Origin: a candidate division BRC1 bacterium ADurb.Bin183
GTDB taxonomy: Bacteria; Sumerlaeota; Sumerlaeia; MWCT01
DNA: 64,000 nucleotides
Direction of reading: 5' to 3'
NCBI GenBank assembly: GCA_002070185.1
Contig: MWCT01000001.1
Coordinates: 331,110-395,109 of the forward strand
Shown: piece by piece, positions 43,893-52,949 of the stretch
Numbering within the stretch: the first letter of the stretch is position 1
Layout of the letters: every line of letters begins with the position of its first letter
The notes under the pieces: model-generated
The model's input: only the letters and a program-made list of their open reading frames with translations
Databases searched by the model: none
What the model was told of the DNA's origin: nothing
Position numbers and translations under genes: made by a program

Positions 43893-46800
43893 TTAAATTC
43901 TGCCATCCGCAAGCCGCATCTTTTTTTCACGAACAAGCAACGTCTTCTGCAATTCTGCGCGTTTTTGTTTGGCACTGTTAATGTAATCAAACGCCTTGTA
44001 AATAATTTCATGACGCGAGGCTGCGTCAAATTCGCTCAAGATAATCATTTTGTCAAAATAGATGGAAGCCAGACGAATGTCGTTAATCATATCCACAAAG
44101 TTGGCGTGAACAAGTTCGGCGTCGGGCGGGAACTCGATGAGGCGCGCCTTTTCATATAGCTCGGATACCGTATTTCGAAATTGATCCGGCGCCATGCCTC
44201 CCAGAACAGTTATGCTGTATATTTGCTTATTTGGTCCGCGGGAGAAACTTTCGACGGCCTTTGGTCCAAGGCTCAAAACGGACTGGAATCCATCCAAGGC
44301 TTCATCGAGCGATTCGAGGATTTCGTTTGCTTGTTCGGCATAATCTTCCATTGCGATTCTGGATTCTATCTCATCAAGCGCGGCGACAGCGTTTTTCAGC
44401 TCGCGATATGAAAGGGTGAACTTCTTGTTGTCGAAGTCTATCTTCGAGTAATGAAGTTGATCCTTGGCGCGGTTAATGAGGTCGGCGGCAATTTCAACAG
44501 AAACCTTCGCCTCAATCGCGTTGGCAAGACGCTGCTGCTGTTTGGCGATCATATTTTCCAAAACTAATGGCGTTGTGGCAAGGGTGCGCTCCATATCCGC
44601 CTCAATCTTATCCAATTCGGAAGAAATCTCATCATAATTATTCAGACTGTATTTTTCCTTGAGCGCGGCAACTTGACGGAAAATCTTCTTGGCTTCCTCC
44701 GCTTGGAAATAATTGACGCCCGAATGCATCGCGACATCAAGGCTGTTCATGATTTCTCGAATGCGTTTTTGGAACACAACATTTTTCGTGTCCTTGACCA
44801 CCTTGTGGGCTTCAATGGCGGCTTTTTCGGCATAAGCGGAAGACCGAAAATAATCTCCGGCGTCAATGTTCTGGCGCGCCAGTTTGGCATCCACAATAGC
44901 CTGAGAAAGAAGGCTCGAGCGATGTTCCCAGCCGTTATAGCTCTTGGCTTCGTTGATGGCGGTTTCGGCGGCGAGGATGTTTTTATAGAAGGCGTCGCGG
45001 GCTTTTTGAACGGCGCGCTGCGCCACGTCCTTGCCTTCAAGATAGTTGCCGCTTTGGTAAAGGTTTTGCGAGGAATTCAGAAAACGCTTGGATTCATCCA
45101 GTTGCTCCCCGGCATAGATGAGGGCGCCGGCTTCTTCCGCATTTTTGATAGCCGACTCCGCCTCGGCAATTACCTGCTCGCACCAGATTTTGGCGGAGCG
45201 GATGGATGCCTCCTGTGCGACGTTGGCTGCCTGAAGGGCGGTCTCGACGGCGGGTTTCAGTTTCTGGTCTTGAAGGGCTTTATCCGCATCGGCAAGCAAA
45301 GCCTGAGCGCGTTCGAGTTCGCTTTTTTGGAATTCGTCAGTTCTGTTCTTGCGGGAATCTTCAATCTGGCGTTTGGCAAGAGCCATATTCTCCACGGCTT
45401 TTTGGGCAAGCTCCTGAGTTGTGATTTCCAGTTGGGCACGCGCCTCGCCCGCTCTGCGGACGGCTTCTTTATATTCGCCGCCGGCGAGCAGTTTTTTGGC
45501 TTGCTCTAAAATCACCTGAGTGCGGTCAAGTTCTGCGGGAACATACTGGCGGGCGCCGTCAGTCTCGCGCCGGGTTACCTGTTCAGAAAGTTCCATGATG
45601 GCGTTATGAGCCACTACATGATAGGTTTCATTGAGGACGTATTCTCCGCTTTGTTTGACTTCGCCGGAGATTTCAATGGCTTTGCGGTATTTTTGTTCCT
45701 CTTGGCGGAGTTTGGCGATGCCAAGCGTCAGGCGGGCGTTTTTCAAGATGGTATCCAGTTCCATTTGTATCGCCTGTTTTTTGTTTTCAAACTGGAGATT
45801 CAGCCCTGAAAGTTTCATATCGGAGCGGATGATGAATATATCTCCCATTTTATCAAAAACGTTGCGGGCAATTTCAAGCGACTCGGCGGCGTTGCGCATA
45901 GCGTCAAGGGCAAGGTCATTAAATGCGGCATGGATTTTTTCGCCTTCGCGCAGAGCGGTGACGCAGACTTCTTCGCATTCTTCGAATTTTTCCTCTTGGA
46001 ATTTGGCGCGCGCGTCATTCAGGCTTTCCTCCATGGTTTCCACTCTGCCGGGCAGATATTGGGTGGCGCCGCCCTCTTTAAGTTTGTCAATCTCTGCTAC
46101 AACAATATTAATTTTCGCCTCGGCTGATTTCAGACGAGTGGTGTAGATGAGTTTTTGAACTTTGGGTCCCAAGATTTTTGCGCTCTCGATGACCATGTCA
46201 TATTTTTTTTCGGAATATTGTTTTAGGATTGTGTCGAAAGAATCCTCGCAGGATTTAAGGAGGTCTTTGGCGTGAATCAAAGCGCCTTTACCTTGAGCCT
46301 CAGCCAGACCGTCTTCGAGTATGGAAAGTTGCTCATAAGCCATTTTCCCTTTGGTGGCGATGATGCCGTCTTCGCTTTTGCGGATGGCGTCGTCCGCCTG
46401 ATTGCGGGCGCCGAGATAATCTCGTTCCACTGTGATTTTATTTTCGATGTTGCGGAGCATATCTTGGACGCTGAGGACATATTCATTGGCGTATTGTTCC
46501 GCGCCCACGTGTTTCAATTCATCGAATTTGGACTGCGCCGCCATTTGCTTTTGTTTGGCTTCGTTTAGCAGACGCGCCAAAAGCGTGTCCACCTCGCTCA
46601 TCTCTTTTTCGCTGAGATCTATGGCGTCCGCCCATTTGTTTTTGCGCTGTTTTTCCTGAGCCTTATCAAAAAGGGTTTTGATATTATTATAGCGCTCTTG
46701 ATTTTCAGACGCGCCGTGATTCAGGTTTGCCACGTCCAAGGCGGTTTTTGCCTCATTGATTCTCTGCGCGGCGAGTTTTGAAAGGGTGTTTTCAAGCGTT

Positions 46801-47111
46801 TTCTTTGCGTTTGCAACGGCGGAAGATGCGCGAGCCCGAGCTTGTTTGGCTCTATTCTCGGCGATAAGCCGCTCGGCTTCCTCAACTTCCCTTTTGGCGG
46901 CATCAAGGTTTTCCTTCTCCAGACGCCCGGCTTCCCTTCTTTCAGCTTCCATAATTAGTTTTTTGGCTTTGTTGAGCGACAGGTTTGCCAGCTGTTTGGA
47001 GCAACCCGCCCCAAAAAGAAGGATTGCGGCAAACAGGGCGCAAAGCGTCCACACACTTTGGCGCTTGGAGGAATGTTCGCTTTTTTGATGGAATGAATCC
47101 GCTCGTTTCAT
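43893..47111 (-). CDS. 1072-residue coiled-coil lipoprotein
   Basis: A lipoprotein signal (basic start, WTLCALFAAILLFGAGC, lipobox Cys37) is followed by about 1000 residues that are almost entirely helical and charged. Short Ala/Glu/Lys units recur every 70-80 residues, with patterns such as L-x-A-x2-A-L-x-A and RYxxA-x2-A-x2-V, e.g. ELERAQALLADADKALQD, QYVPAELDRTQVILEQAKKLL, YLPGRVETMEESLNDARAKF. These resemble DUF4398-type or spectrin-like repeats. The protein is long enough to reach across a periplasm or along a surface. It is the central gene of the envelope operon. GGGAAAGGTGG lies upstream of the start. Function unknown; a structural or scaffold role is inference. Confidence 0.8.
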   Translation of the reverse strand: MKRADSFHQKSEHSSKRQSVWTLCALFAAILLFGAGCSKQLANLSLNKAKKLIMEAERREAGRLEKENLDAAKREVEEAERLIAENRAKQARARASSAVANAKKTLENTLSKLAAQRINEAKTALDVANLNHGASENQERYNNIKTLFDKAQEKQRKNKWADAIDLSEKEMSEVDTLLARLLNEAKQKQMAAQSKFDELKHVGAEQYANEYVLSVQDMLRNIENKITVERDYLGARNQADDAIRKSEDGIIATKGKMAYEQLSILEDGLAEAQGKGALIHAKDLLKSCEDSFDTILKQYSEKKYDMVIESAKILGPKVQKLIYTTRLKSAEAKINIVVAEIDKLKEGGATQYLPGRVETMEESLNDARAKFQEEKFEECEEVCVTALREGEKIHAAFNDLALDAMRNAAESLEIARNVFDKMGDIFIIRSDMKLSGLNLQFENKKQAIQMELDTILKNARLTLGIAKLRQEEQKYRKAIEISGEVKQSGEYVLNETYHVVAHNAIMELSEQVTRRETDGARQYVPAELDRTQVILEQAKKLLAGGEYKEAVRRAGEARAQLEITTQELAQKAVENMALAKRQIEDSRKNRTDEFQKSELERAQALLADADKALQDQKLKPAVETALQAANVAQEASIRSAKIWCEQVIAEAESAIKNAEEAGALIYAGEQLDESKRFLNSSQNLYQSGNYLEGKDVAQRAVQKARDAFYKNILAAETAINEAKSYNGWEHRSSLLSQAIVDAKLARQNIDAGDYFRSSAYAEKAAIEAHKVVKDTKNVVFQKRIREIMNSLDVAMHSGVNYFQAEEAKKIFRQVAALKEKYSLNNYDEISSELDKIEADMERTLATTPLVLENMIAKQQQRLANAIEAKVSVEIAADLINRAKDQLHYSKIDFDNKKFTLSYRELKNAVAALDEIESRIAMEDYAEQANEILESLDEALDGFQSVLSLGPKAVESFSRGPNKQIYSITVLGGMAPDQFRNTVSELYEKARLIEFPPDAELVHANFVDMINDIRLASIYFDKMIILSEFDAASRHEIIYKAFDYINSAKQKRAELQKTLLVREKKMRLADGRI

Positions 47112-47185
47112 TTTTGCCCACCTTTCCCAAGTTTAATGTTCGGCATTATTGCCCGGGCTATTATTAAAGTATCGTTAATATATCC

Positions 47186-47722
47186 TTACCGTTTGAAAAT
47201 AATAAAAAATGCTACCACTATAATCAAAATCAGCGCGACGACAGCGATCTTGCCCGCCGGCGATTCTTTTTTCTTTCTCCCGCTTGCGCCTTTTTTCAGC
47301 GATGCGACGGACGTTGATTTCTTCTCCTTTTTTGTTGGGTGATAGCCCTGTGAAATTAATTGAAACGCCCCCAGAACCTGTGTCAGGCGGACGTGCACCT
47401 CATGCCATGTGTCAAACAGGTTTTTGCGGTCTGCCATAGGCAGGCTTCGCAAATGGGTGACGGATATTGCTTGCCGCAGCAAATGAGTTATCTTTTCCGG
47501 ATCATAGCGGAATTGATGCGAATCAATCTTTTCAGATACCACGCGCAGAAACTTGCTCGTGTTGCTTTTTGATTCAAGAAAATGCTGCTCTATCTCCGCC
47601 GTTAAAGGCTCTGTTGTGAATGCCATCAGCAGGTATTGCTTAACCATATCCCACAGTTCATTCAGCCTGTGTAAATCCGAAAGGATATCTTCGGCGTCCT
47701 TCTTTTTAACCGGCGTGCTCAA
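47186..47722 (-). CDS. Small helical protein with C-terminal membrane anchor
   Basis: 178 residues. Residues 10-125 are helical and align with the 43177-43659 product (LW pair, HL-x2-L, FDTWHEVHVRL, LG). Residues 128-152 are a Lys/Ser-rich linker and 153-177 a membrane helix (GKIAVVALILIIVVAFFIIF), so it is tail-anchored with the helical domain in the cytoplasm. Its start overlaps the stop of the secreted-protein gene upstream by four bases (ATGA). No known family. Confidence 0.7.
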   Translation of the reverse strand: MSTPVKKKDAEDILSDLHRLNELWDMVKQYLLMAFTTEPLTAEIEQHFLESKSNTSKFLRVVSEKIDSHQFRYDPEKITHLLRQAISVTHLRSLPMADRKNLFDTWHEVHVRLTQVLGAFQLISQGYHPTKKEKKSTSVASLKKGASGRKKKESPAGKIAVVALILIIVVAFFIIFKR

Positions 47723-48714
47723 ATTCCCGCCTCCGGTCCGCGCCCGCCGCCGCCCATAGCCGGTCCGCGACGATAATAACCTCTGCCCGCTTGGAACTCA
47801 TCCATCATAATCCCTTCGTCCATAATCGTAGCTGCAGCGGGTGTAGGCGTGGCAGCCACAACAGGTTTGAATCCCTCCGGTAGGGTAACCGCGGGAATAG
47901 AGGGCATCGGCGGGATATACAAGGGGTAGAAAGCGCTGTTAGAATCTGATTCATCTATGCGGAAGATTCTCAGGAAATTATTGTTCCACTCAGCCAGTTT
48001 CAAATCCTTATTTTTCTCCTCTTCCACCATATTGGTAAGCGAAGAAAGGGGATCCGTTGTGGCGACATTCAATCTGTAAAAATCTATGGATTCCATCTGC
48101 TCGATATTTTCCATCAATGTCAGAGTTTTTTTCAGGATTTCATGCGATTCCGGGCTCATGACATCTTTGCGGACTGTGATGTTGGTATAGGTGCCGTCAT
48201 TGGCTTCCTGATCCCCGTGTGTGCCGTCGTCATAGTAATTATTTTTCTCGGATTCTGGAACGTCCTTGTAAACGATATCCTCAAGCAAAATGCCGCTGAC
48301 AGCGCATTCTACGCGCGATCCGGTGAGGACGCGTATCATCTTGGGCGTGGGCGATGGGGTGGGCGCTTCTTGCTGCATAGGTCCTTCCATAAACATATCA
48401 GGAGATCTTCTCATCGCCGGTCTCATCATGCCGGCTTTGCCGCCTTCAGCTTCTGGCGGGGGTATCTCTCCCATGATTTCGGGATCATACCCCGGCGGCT
48501 GGCGTTGCGGTTGAGGCGCCGGCGCTGGGGCGATACCCACCTCCCGCGCGCGGTCAATGTAACTTGTGGACATTCCGCCAGTTGGCGACGCTTCATTGAG
48601 CGTGTCTCTGGCGCCGCCGGTGTCAAAAGGGTTCAACTGCGCAAAAGATGGGAAAAGGCAGTAAACCAGCAATGGGCATAATAATAAAAAGACTTTAATG
48701 GGAAAGTTATTCAT
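47719..48714 (-). CDS. Secreted Pro-rich protein with Ig-like domain, unknown function
   Basis: A 331-residue protein with a signal peptide (IKVFLLLCPLLVYCLFPSFAQ). Residues 60-135 are rich in Pro, Met and Gly. Residues 140-190 contain YYDDGTHGDQEANDGTYTNITV, the D-D-G-x-H-G-D-x2-A-x-D-G-x-Y-T calcium-loop-like motif seen in choice-of-anchor and Ig-like beta domains. The following part is helical, and the last 30 residues are Gly/Arg-rich. First gene of the envelope operon; AAAGGA precedes its start. Its partner proteins suggest a periplasmic or surface role. Confidence 0.7.
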   Translation of the reverse strand: MNNFPIKVFLLLCPLLVYCLFPSFAQLNPFDTGGARDTLNEASPTGGMSTSYIDRAREVGIAPAPAPQPQRQPPGYDPEIMGEIPPPEAEGGKAGMMRPAMRRSPDMFMEGPMQQEAPTPSPTPKMIRVLTGSRVECAVSGILLEDIVYKDVPESEKNNYYDDGTHGDQEANDGTYTNITVRKDVMSPESHEILKKTLTLMENIEQMESIDFYRLNVATTDPLSSLTNMVEEEKNKDLKLAEWNNNFLRIFRIDESDSNSAFYPLYIPPMPSIPAVTLPEGFKPVVAATPTPAAATIMDEGIMMDEFQAGRGYYRRGPAMGGGGRGPEAGI

Positions 48715-48878
48715 TAGCGCATATCCTTTCCACGCGATTTTAATTTCATTCGCAACCTAATCTATGTTGTCTATAGGAAAAACATATATCCGATGTCAAA
48801 TAAAATAATGGGGGCAAACATACTTAAAAACGGTATTTTTGGACTGGCATCAAAAAGCGTTTTTATCTTAATTTTTGG

Positions 48879-50198
48879 CTATTGCCGAAGGGCAGTCAAT
48901 GATTCATCCAGAACTTTGACCAGAAAATCGGCATTTTCTTTTGTGAAGCACATCGGCGGCTTGATGCGAAGCACGTTGCCGAAAAGTCCGCCTTTGCCGA
49001 TAAGAAGCCCGCGCTCTTTGGTCTGTTCCATGATTTCCGCCGTTTCGGCTATTGCCGGCTCGCGGCTTTCCTGCGATTTGACAAGCTCCGCGCCAAGCAT
49101 CAAACCCATCCCGCGCACCTCGCCGATGAGCGGATGCTTCCCTTGCAGACGTTTCAATTCCTCCAATAGGTATTCGCCCGTGATGCGGCAATTTTCCTGC
49201 AGATTCTCTTGCTCAATCACCTCCAAAGTTGCCATTCCCTGCGCCATAGAAACAGGATTTCCGCCAAATGTGTTGAAATAGGTTTTGTCTTTTAGCGGCG
49301 CGGCAATCTCCGGACGCGAAGTGACCGCGCCCAGCGGGATGCCGTTTCCAATTCCTTTTGCCATCGTCACAACATCGGGAATAACTCCCCAATTCTGGAT
49401 GCCCCAGTAATGCGCCCCAGTGCGACCAAAACCCGTTTGCACCTCATCGGAAATATAAATCCCCTTTGCTTTTTTGACTATCTCATAGAGTATGCCGAAG
49501 TATTCCTTCGGCGGCACAACCGCCCCGCCCACGCCCTGAATCGGTTCGACAATAATTGCCGCCGCTTGCCCTGATGTGCAATGCTCGATGATGGATTGCG
49601 CATCGCGGGCGCATTGGATATTGCAGGAGGGATAGGTTCGTTTGAGCGGGCAGCGGTAGCAATAGCCGGGCAGGATGTGGTGGACATTGGGCAGACCGGA
49701 AACGCCATAGCGCCATGTGGAATGTCCGCAAAGGCTCATTGTGGCGAGCGTGTCGCCGTGATAGGCGTTGCGCAGCGCCAAAATATCCGGCACGCCCGAA
49801 TATAGGCGCGCCATGAGAATTGCAAGTTCGTTGGACTCGCTGCCGGAGTTTGTGAAAAAGGTTTGTTTCAAATCGGGCGATGGCATTTTTGAGGCAAGGA
49901 GTTTGGCGAATTTGACAATATTCGGATGGAGATAAAGGCAGGTTGTGTGCTGGATTTTGTCAATTTGATCCTTTGTTTTCTCGATGACATAAGGGTGGCA
50001 GTGCCCCACGCTGACCGTGACGATGCCGCCGATGGCGTCAAGGTATTCTTTGCCTGTGCTGTCGTAGAGGAATTGCATTTTCCCTTCCACGATAGCGATA
50101 GGCTTTTTGTAATACATGGCATGATTCGGCATGAGGTATTCCTTGCGCAGGGCAAGGATTTCCTCGGCAGAAAGGTCGGCGTATTGAGATGCGGACAT
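48879..50198 (-). CDS. Class III PLP aminotransferase, beta-alanine/AGXT2-like
   Basis: A 439-residue class III aminotransferase. The PLP site is VTMAKGIGNGIPLGAV, with the Schiff-base lysine, after SDEVQTGFGRTGAHYW. SGSESNELAILMAR and NAYHGDT are the cofactor and substrate motifs. The closest family pattern is alanine-glyoxylate aminotransferase 2/beta-alanine transaminase. Context (beta-ureidopropionase and a semialdehyde dehydrogenase just upstream) makes beta-alanine to malonate semialdehyde the likely reaction. AAAGGAG six bases upstream fixes the start. The 149-base gap before it allows a separate promoter. Confidence 0.85.
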   Translation of the reverse strand: MSASQYADLSAEEILALRKEYLMPNHAMYYKKPIAIVEGKMQFLYDSTGKEYLDAIGGIVTVSVGHCHPYVIEKTKDQIDKIQHTTCLYLHPNIVKFAKLLASKMPSPDLKQTFFTNSGSESNELAILMARLYSGVPDILALRNAYHGDTLATMSLCGHSTWRYGVSGLPNVHHILPGYCYRCPLKRTYPSCNIQCARDAQSIIEHCTSGQAAAIIVEPIQGVGGAVVPPKEYFGILYEIVKKAKGIYISDEVQTGFGRTGAHYWGIQNWGVIPDVVTMAKGIGNGIPLGAVTSRPEIAAPLKDKTYFNTFGGNPVSMAQGMATLEVIEQENLQENCRITGEYLLEELKRLQGKHPLIGEVRGMGLMLGAELVKSQESREPAIAETAEIMEQTKERGLLIGKGGLFGNVLRIKPPMCFTKENADFLVKVLDESLTALRQ

Positions 50199-50347
50199 GG
50201 CATACTCCTTTTAATAACAAAATAACAAATAGCCGATAACGATTTATGAATGGAGGAATGATGCTTCAATGGATAGCATAAGGCAAAACCCGCGCGGCTA
50301 TGTCCGCCCTGCGCCTCCTCAACAAAAGCTCCTTCATAATTCGTTAT

Positions 50348-51217
50348 TTATATCTCCGTCAATTGGTCGTATGTTTCCGGGCGGCGGTCGCGGAAGAATT
50401 GCCAAGTCTGGCGAACCTCCTTGATAATATCAAGGTCAAGGTCGGCAACGAGCAGCTCATCCTTGTCGCGGCTTGCCTGCGAGATGATTTGACCGCGCGG
50501 GTCGCAAAAATAGCTTGAGCCGTAAAACTCGCCAATCTTCCACGGCTCCTCCCAACCCACTCGATTGACCGCTCCCACAAAATAGCCATTCGCCGCGGCA
50601 TGGGCGGGCTGTTCCAGCTTCCAGAGATACTCGGAAAGCCCCGCCACGGTGGCTGACGGGTTGAAAACAATCTCCGCGCCATTCAATCCCAGCGCCCGCG
50701 CACCTTCTGGGAAATGGCGATCATAACAAATATAAACGCCCACCTGCGCATATCTGGTTTCAAAAGCGGGGTATCCCATATTCCCCGGCTTGAAATAAAA
50801 CTTTTCCCAAAAGCCGGGTTTGCAATGGGGGATGTGGCTTTTGCGATAAATGCCCAGAACCACCCCATCGGCGTCAATCACAGGCGCCGTGTTGAAATAG
50901 ACGCCGGGCATCTCCTCTTCAGCAATCGGCGGGATGATGACCATCTGATATTTTGCCGCCAGTCCGCACATCAGATGCGTGGTAGGTCCATCGGGGATAT
51001 ATTCCGCCGTGTCATACCATCGTATTTCCTGCTCGGCGCAGAAATAGGGACCGAAGAATAATTCCTGCAGGCAAAGAATCTGCACACCTTTAGCCGCCGC
51101 CTGTTCTATCATGGCGACATGCTTATCCACCATGCGCTTTTTGATTTTTTCAATAGGCGAACTCGCCGGTTCATCGTTGGTTGCCTGAATCAACCCGCAT
51201 CTGACAATTCTTGCCAT
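50348..51217 (-). CDS. Nitrilase-superfamily amidohydrolase, beta-ureidopropionase-like
   Basis: A 289-residue carbon-nitrogen hydrolase. The Glu-Lys-Cys triad is visible: LCLQELFFGPYF (Glu about 48), YRKSHIPH (Lys about 125) and GVYICYDRHFPEGAR (Cys about 160). GFWEKFYFKPGN and FYGSSYFCDPRGQI are typical of N-carbamoyl-beta-alanine amidohydrolase (also N-carbamoylputrescine amidase). It would release beta-alanine, CO2 and ammonia from ureidopropionate. Between the dehydrogenase gene (38 bases upstream) and the aminotransferase gene. Confidence 0.85.
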   Translation of the reverse strand: MARIVRCGLIQATNDEPASSPIEKIKKRMVDKHVAMIEQAAAKGVQILCLQELFFGPYFCAEQEIRWYDTAEYIPDGPTTHLMCGLAAKYQMVIIPPIAEEEMPGVYFNTAPVIDADGVVLGIYRKSHIPHCKPGFWEKFYFKPGNMGYPAFETRYAQVGVYICYDRHFPEGARALGLNGAEIVFNPSATVAGLSEYLWKLEQPAHAAANGYFVGAVNRVGWEEPWKIGEFYGSSYFCDPRGQIISQASRDKDELLVADLDLDIIKEVRQTWQFFRDRRPETYDQLTEI

Positions 51218-51255
51218 GTTCCTTCTTTTTTATTCTCCTAATTCATTATATTTTT

Positions 51256-52752
51256 TTAGCCCCATGTCCCGATTTTATCCGCGCCGCCCTCCTCGGGCTT
51301 GAACCAACGGGCGGAAATGGATTTCTTTTTTGTGTAGAAGATGATGCCGTCTTTGCCATGGCTGTGCAAATCGCCGAAGAAGGATTCCTTCCAGCCGGTG
51401 AAGGTATAATATCCCAGCGGCACGGGAATTCCGACGTTGACGCCGACCATTCCCGCTTGAATGCGATGGACAAACTCGCGGGCGTGGTATCCGCTCTGCG
51501 TGAAAATCGCCGCGCCGTTGCCGTAAGGGCTGGCGTTGATGAGGGCAACTCCATCTTCAAAACACCCGACTCGTTTGATGCTCAAAACAGGTCCGAAGAT
51601 TTCCTCCTTTCCGACTGCCATCTCTTTAGTTACATGGTCAAAAATCGTAGGACCCAGATAAAAACCATTTGGATAACCCTCCACTTTGCAGCTGCGCCCG
51701 TCGAGAACCAGCCGCGCGCCCTCCGCAACTCCTTTTTCAATATACCCGCGCACTCGGGCGAGATGTTCCGGTGTAACCAGCGGACCCATCCCCGTCTTGG
51801 AGTCTTCGGCGGGACCGATTTTTAGATTGCGGGCGCGGGAGATGATTTCATCAACAAGGCAATCGGCGATTTTTTCATGCGCCCCCACCGCCGGAAGCGC
51901 CATGCAACGCTCGCCCGCGCATCCAAAGGCGGCGTTGACAATGGCTTGCGCCGTCCGTTCGAGCGAGCAATCCGGCAGAACAAGGGCGTGATTCTTCGCC
52001 TGACAAAGCGTCTGGACGCGTTTGCCGTGCGCCGCCGCCGTTTCATAAACAATCCGCCCCACCTGCGTGGAGCCGACAAATGAAATCGCCTTGATATCAG
52101 GATGCCTGAGCAGGATATCCACAACGCCCTTCCGCCCCAGAACCATGTTCACAACGCCGGCGGGCAGTCCCGCCTCAACAAGGAGGTTCATCATATACCC
52201 GCAGGAAAGCGGGCAGCGCTCGTTTGCCTTCAAAACAACTGTATTGCCGCAGGCAATGGCAACGGGAAACATCCAGAGCGGAACCATAGCGGGGAAATTA
52301 AATGGGAATATCCCCGCGCAAACGCCGAGCGGCTGACGCAGCGTGAAAAAGTCCATCTCGGTGGCGATGTTGTCAATCGAATCGCCCAAAAGATGCGTTG
52401 GCGCGCCGCAGGCAAATTCAACAATCTCAACGCCTCTATCAATAGAGCCTAGCGCCTCGGCAATTGTTTTGCCGTTTTCCCTGCTGAGGATGGAGGCAAG
52501 GGCGTTTTTATTTTTCAGCAGCAGTTCCCTAAATCGGAAAAGAATCGCGGCGCGGGCAGGCGGGGGCGTTTCCGCCCAAGAAGGAAAGGCATTTGCGGCA
52601 GCCGCTATAGCTTCATTGACCTCTTCCGGCAGCGCGTCGGGGGATTCAGCCTGAACCTCTCCCGTACTTGGATTATAGACCGGCGTCCAGACGGAGGTCT
52701 TTGAAATTCGCCACTCGTTGGCTATAAAAAGTTTCAGATTTTCCGCGCCCAT
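51256..52752 (-). CDS. mmsA: Methylmalonate/malonate-semialdehyde dehydrogenase (CoA-acylating)
   Basis: A 498-residue aldehyde dehydrogenase. FPSWAETPPPARAAILFRFRELL, FNFPAMVPLWMFPVAIACGNT, FVGSTQVGRIVYETAAAHGKRVQ, the catalytic Cys in GCAGERCMALPAVG and EEIFGPVL fit the MMSDH subgroup, which forms acetyl- or propionyl-CoA using CoA and NAD. In this cluster malonate semialdehyde to acetyl-CoA is the expected reaction. I start at ATG 52752 because GGGAG lies six bases upstream; the ten extra residues of the longer frame lack a site. First gene of the three-gene set. Confidence 0.88.
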   Translation of the reverse strand: MGAENLKLFIANEWRISKTSVWTPVYNPSTGEVQAESPDALPEEVNEAIAAAANAFPSWAETPPPARAAILFRFRELLLKNKNALASILSRENGKTIAEALGSIDRGVEIVEFACGAPTHLLGDSIDNIATEMDFFTLRQPLGVCAGIFPFNFPAMVPLWMFPVAIACGNTVVLKANERCPLSCGYMMNLLVEAGLPAGVVNMVLGRKGVVDILLRHPDIKAISFVGSTQVGRIVYETAAAHGKRVQTLCQAKNHALVLPDCSLERTAQAIVNAAFGCAGERCMALPAVGAHEKIADCLVDEIISRARNLKIGPAEDSKTGMGPLVTPEHLARVRGYIEKGVAEGARLVLDGRSCKVEGYPNGFYLGPTIFDHVTKEMAVGKEEIFGPVLSIKRVGCFEDGVALINASPYGNGAAIFTQSGYHAREFVHRIQAGMVGVNVGIPVPLGYYTFTGWKESFFGDLHSHGKDGIIFYTKKKSISARWFKPEEGGADKIGTWG

Positions 52753-52890
52753 ATATTTCTCCCAAATCAATAAGGAAAACACTGCCCTTAGATTTGTTCT
52801 TATACCGTTTCTTCAAATGAATGCGTCAAGCGAAAATGAGAATCAAAGTTGACAGAATCTCAAAACATGCCAAAGGCTCAGTTTTGATAT

Positions 52891-52906
52891 TGGCACAAAT
52901 CAGGCA
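52891..52906 (+). promoter_or_regulatory. Sigma-54-like promoter before the ECF sigma gene
   Basis: TGGCACAAATCAGGCA: perfect -24 TGGCAC, and GC at exactly ten bases after GG, but the -12 reads AGGCA instead of TTGCA. The start would fall near 52917, 33 bases before the ATG. Confidence 0.35.
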
Positions 52907-52949
52907 AAAATGCGCATAAAAGAAAAAAATCGTATGCTCTGGACAACCA

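Noticed and set aside
44673..45509. 278-codon plus-strand frame
   Set aside because: Antisense shadow within the coiled-coil lipoprotein gene, produced by its regular codon pattern.
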